Shown piece after piece: positions 5,530 through 5,928 of a stretch of 5,928 nucleotides of DNA (positions within the stretch are counted from its first letter, which is position 1; every line of letters begins with the position of its first letter). The position numbers and the translations under genes are program-made. The DNA is from Synechococcus sp. CPC35 (GTDB taxonomy: Bacteria > Cyanobacteriota > Cyanobacteriia > PCC-6307 > Cyanobiaceae), in NCBI GenBank assembly GCA_002684175.1, contig NYUU01000125.1, forward strand, positions 1 to 5,928. Direction: 5' to 3'. Under the pieces are notes generated by a model, which searched no databases, was not told the DNA's origin, and worked only from the letters and a program-made list of their open reading frames with translations.

Positions 5530-5541
5530 CAGCAAATCCAT

Positions 5542-5928
5542 TCAGGAGGCGCAGGAAACCGGTTTGCGCGCAGACCAGACACGGGTCATGAAATGAGATT
5601 CTGCAGCAACTGCTTCAAAGCCGGCCGAGCTCAGCCTGGCGGGGATGTCATCTCCGATGTACCCGCGGTAGTAGGGCTCGTGAAAAACGCGCCGGAAATT
5701 TTCCATCACAACACTGAAATCGGGAGAATCAGCCAGCTGAACAGAGTCGGCGAGAATGAAAACACCGCCTGGTTCCAACACGCGCCACGCTTCCTGAATC
5801 ACGTTCTGGCGAGCGTCAGCCGGCAGCTCATGAAAGAGAAAAACGCAGGTCACGGCCTGCAGGCAGCCGGATGACAGGGGCAGCTGTTCACCATTGGCCC
5901 GAATCAGCTGCACCAGAGGACTGTTACC
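5542..5928 (-). CDS. Class I SAM-dependent methyltransferase (N-terminus off the window)
   Basis: The frame is open to the right edge, so only the last 128 residues are visible; the SAM-binding glycine loop (motif I) lies outside the window. The visible part shows ANGEQLPLSSGCLQAVTCVF (motif II region), LFHELPADARQNVIQEAWRV, and VLEPGGVFILADSVQ (post-motif III), the usual order of a Methyltransf_11/25-type fold. The later stretch FRRVFHEPYYRGYIGDD and the end RLSSAGFEAV...SHFMTRVWSARKP match the C-terminal layout of cyanobacterial small-molecule methyltransferases of this class. The substrate cannot be told from this part. A GTG at 5913 is in frame but is internal, since conserved sequence continues upstream of it. 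The gene is followed by the 107-aa hypothetical gene on the same strand. Confidence 0.88.
   Translation of the reverse strand, partial: GNSPLVQLIRANGEQLPLSSGCLQAVTCVFLFHELPADARQNVIQEAWRVLEPGGVFILADSVQLADSPDFSVVMENFRRVFHEPYYRGYIGDDIPARLSSAGFEAVAAESHFMTRVWSARKPVSCAS

Noticed and set aside
5333..5874. Plus-strand frames 5333-5596 and 5461-5874
   Set aside because: They are antisense to the 107-aa gene and the methyltransferase; the latter has clear motifs on the minus strand.
1..5928. Search by eye for HIP1 (GCGATCGC), CRISPR repeats, tRNA/rRNA, transposase, attachment sites and the Yfr1 core motif
   Set aside because: None seen. All intervals are accounted for by coding sequence or short spacers.

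Overview
The window looks like a core-genome segment of a marine picocyanobacterium (Synechococcus/Parasynechococcus-like). It carries Psb28 (photosystem II assembly) and Gun4 (Mg-chelatase cofactor), which together point to an oxygenic phototroph. The genes are tightly packed, the GC content is moderate to high, start codons are often GTG or TTG, and I saw no copy of the HIP1 octamer common in many freshwater cyanobacteria. I found no mobile element, CRISPR array, tRNA or rRNA.

Layout. From 3337 down to the left edge, four minus-strand genes form a probable operon: mnmH (tRNA 2-selenouridine synthase), psb28, then two tandem AI-2E/PerM-family membrane proteins. The second of these runs off the left edge. 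Spacing is 25 nt, then two 4-nt stop/start overlaps (TTGA and ATGA), so translational coupling is likely. Divergent from mnmH, across only about 41 bp, is gun4 on the plus strand. It is followed 17 nt later by a small stand-alone GHKL ATPase of the RsbW/anti-sigma-factor kinase type. That gene ends in a 41-nt tail-to-tail overlap with a small minus-strand gene resembling the cyanobacterial DUF6439 family. To its right lie a short, basic, Trp-rich plus-strand ORF of unknown function, a convergent minus-strand hypothetical gene, and the C-terminal part of a class I SAM-dependent methyltransferase that runs off the right edge.

How the genes relate. The left operon links a tRNA wobble-modifying enzyme, a PSII biogenesis factor and two permease-like proteins; no shared pathway is obvious. 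The gun4-ATPase pair may place a chlorophyll-biosynthesis regulator and a possible partner-switching regulator on one transcript. The rest are small conserved or hypothetical genes.

I do not see an obvious new multi-gene system. The points most worth a second look are the psb28-PerM-PerM coupling, the gun4-anti-sigma-type ATPase pair with a perfect dyad over its start codon, and two inverted repeats at the ends of the small hypothetical genes on the right.
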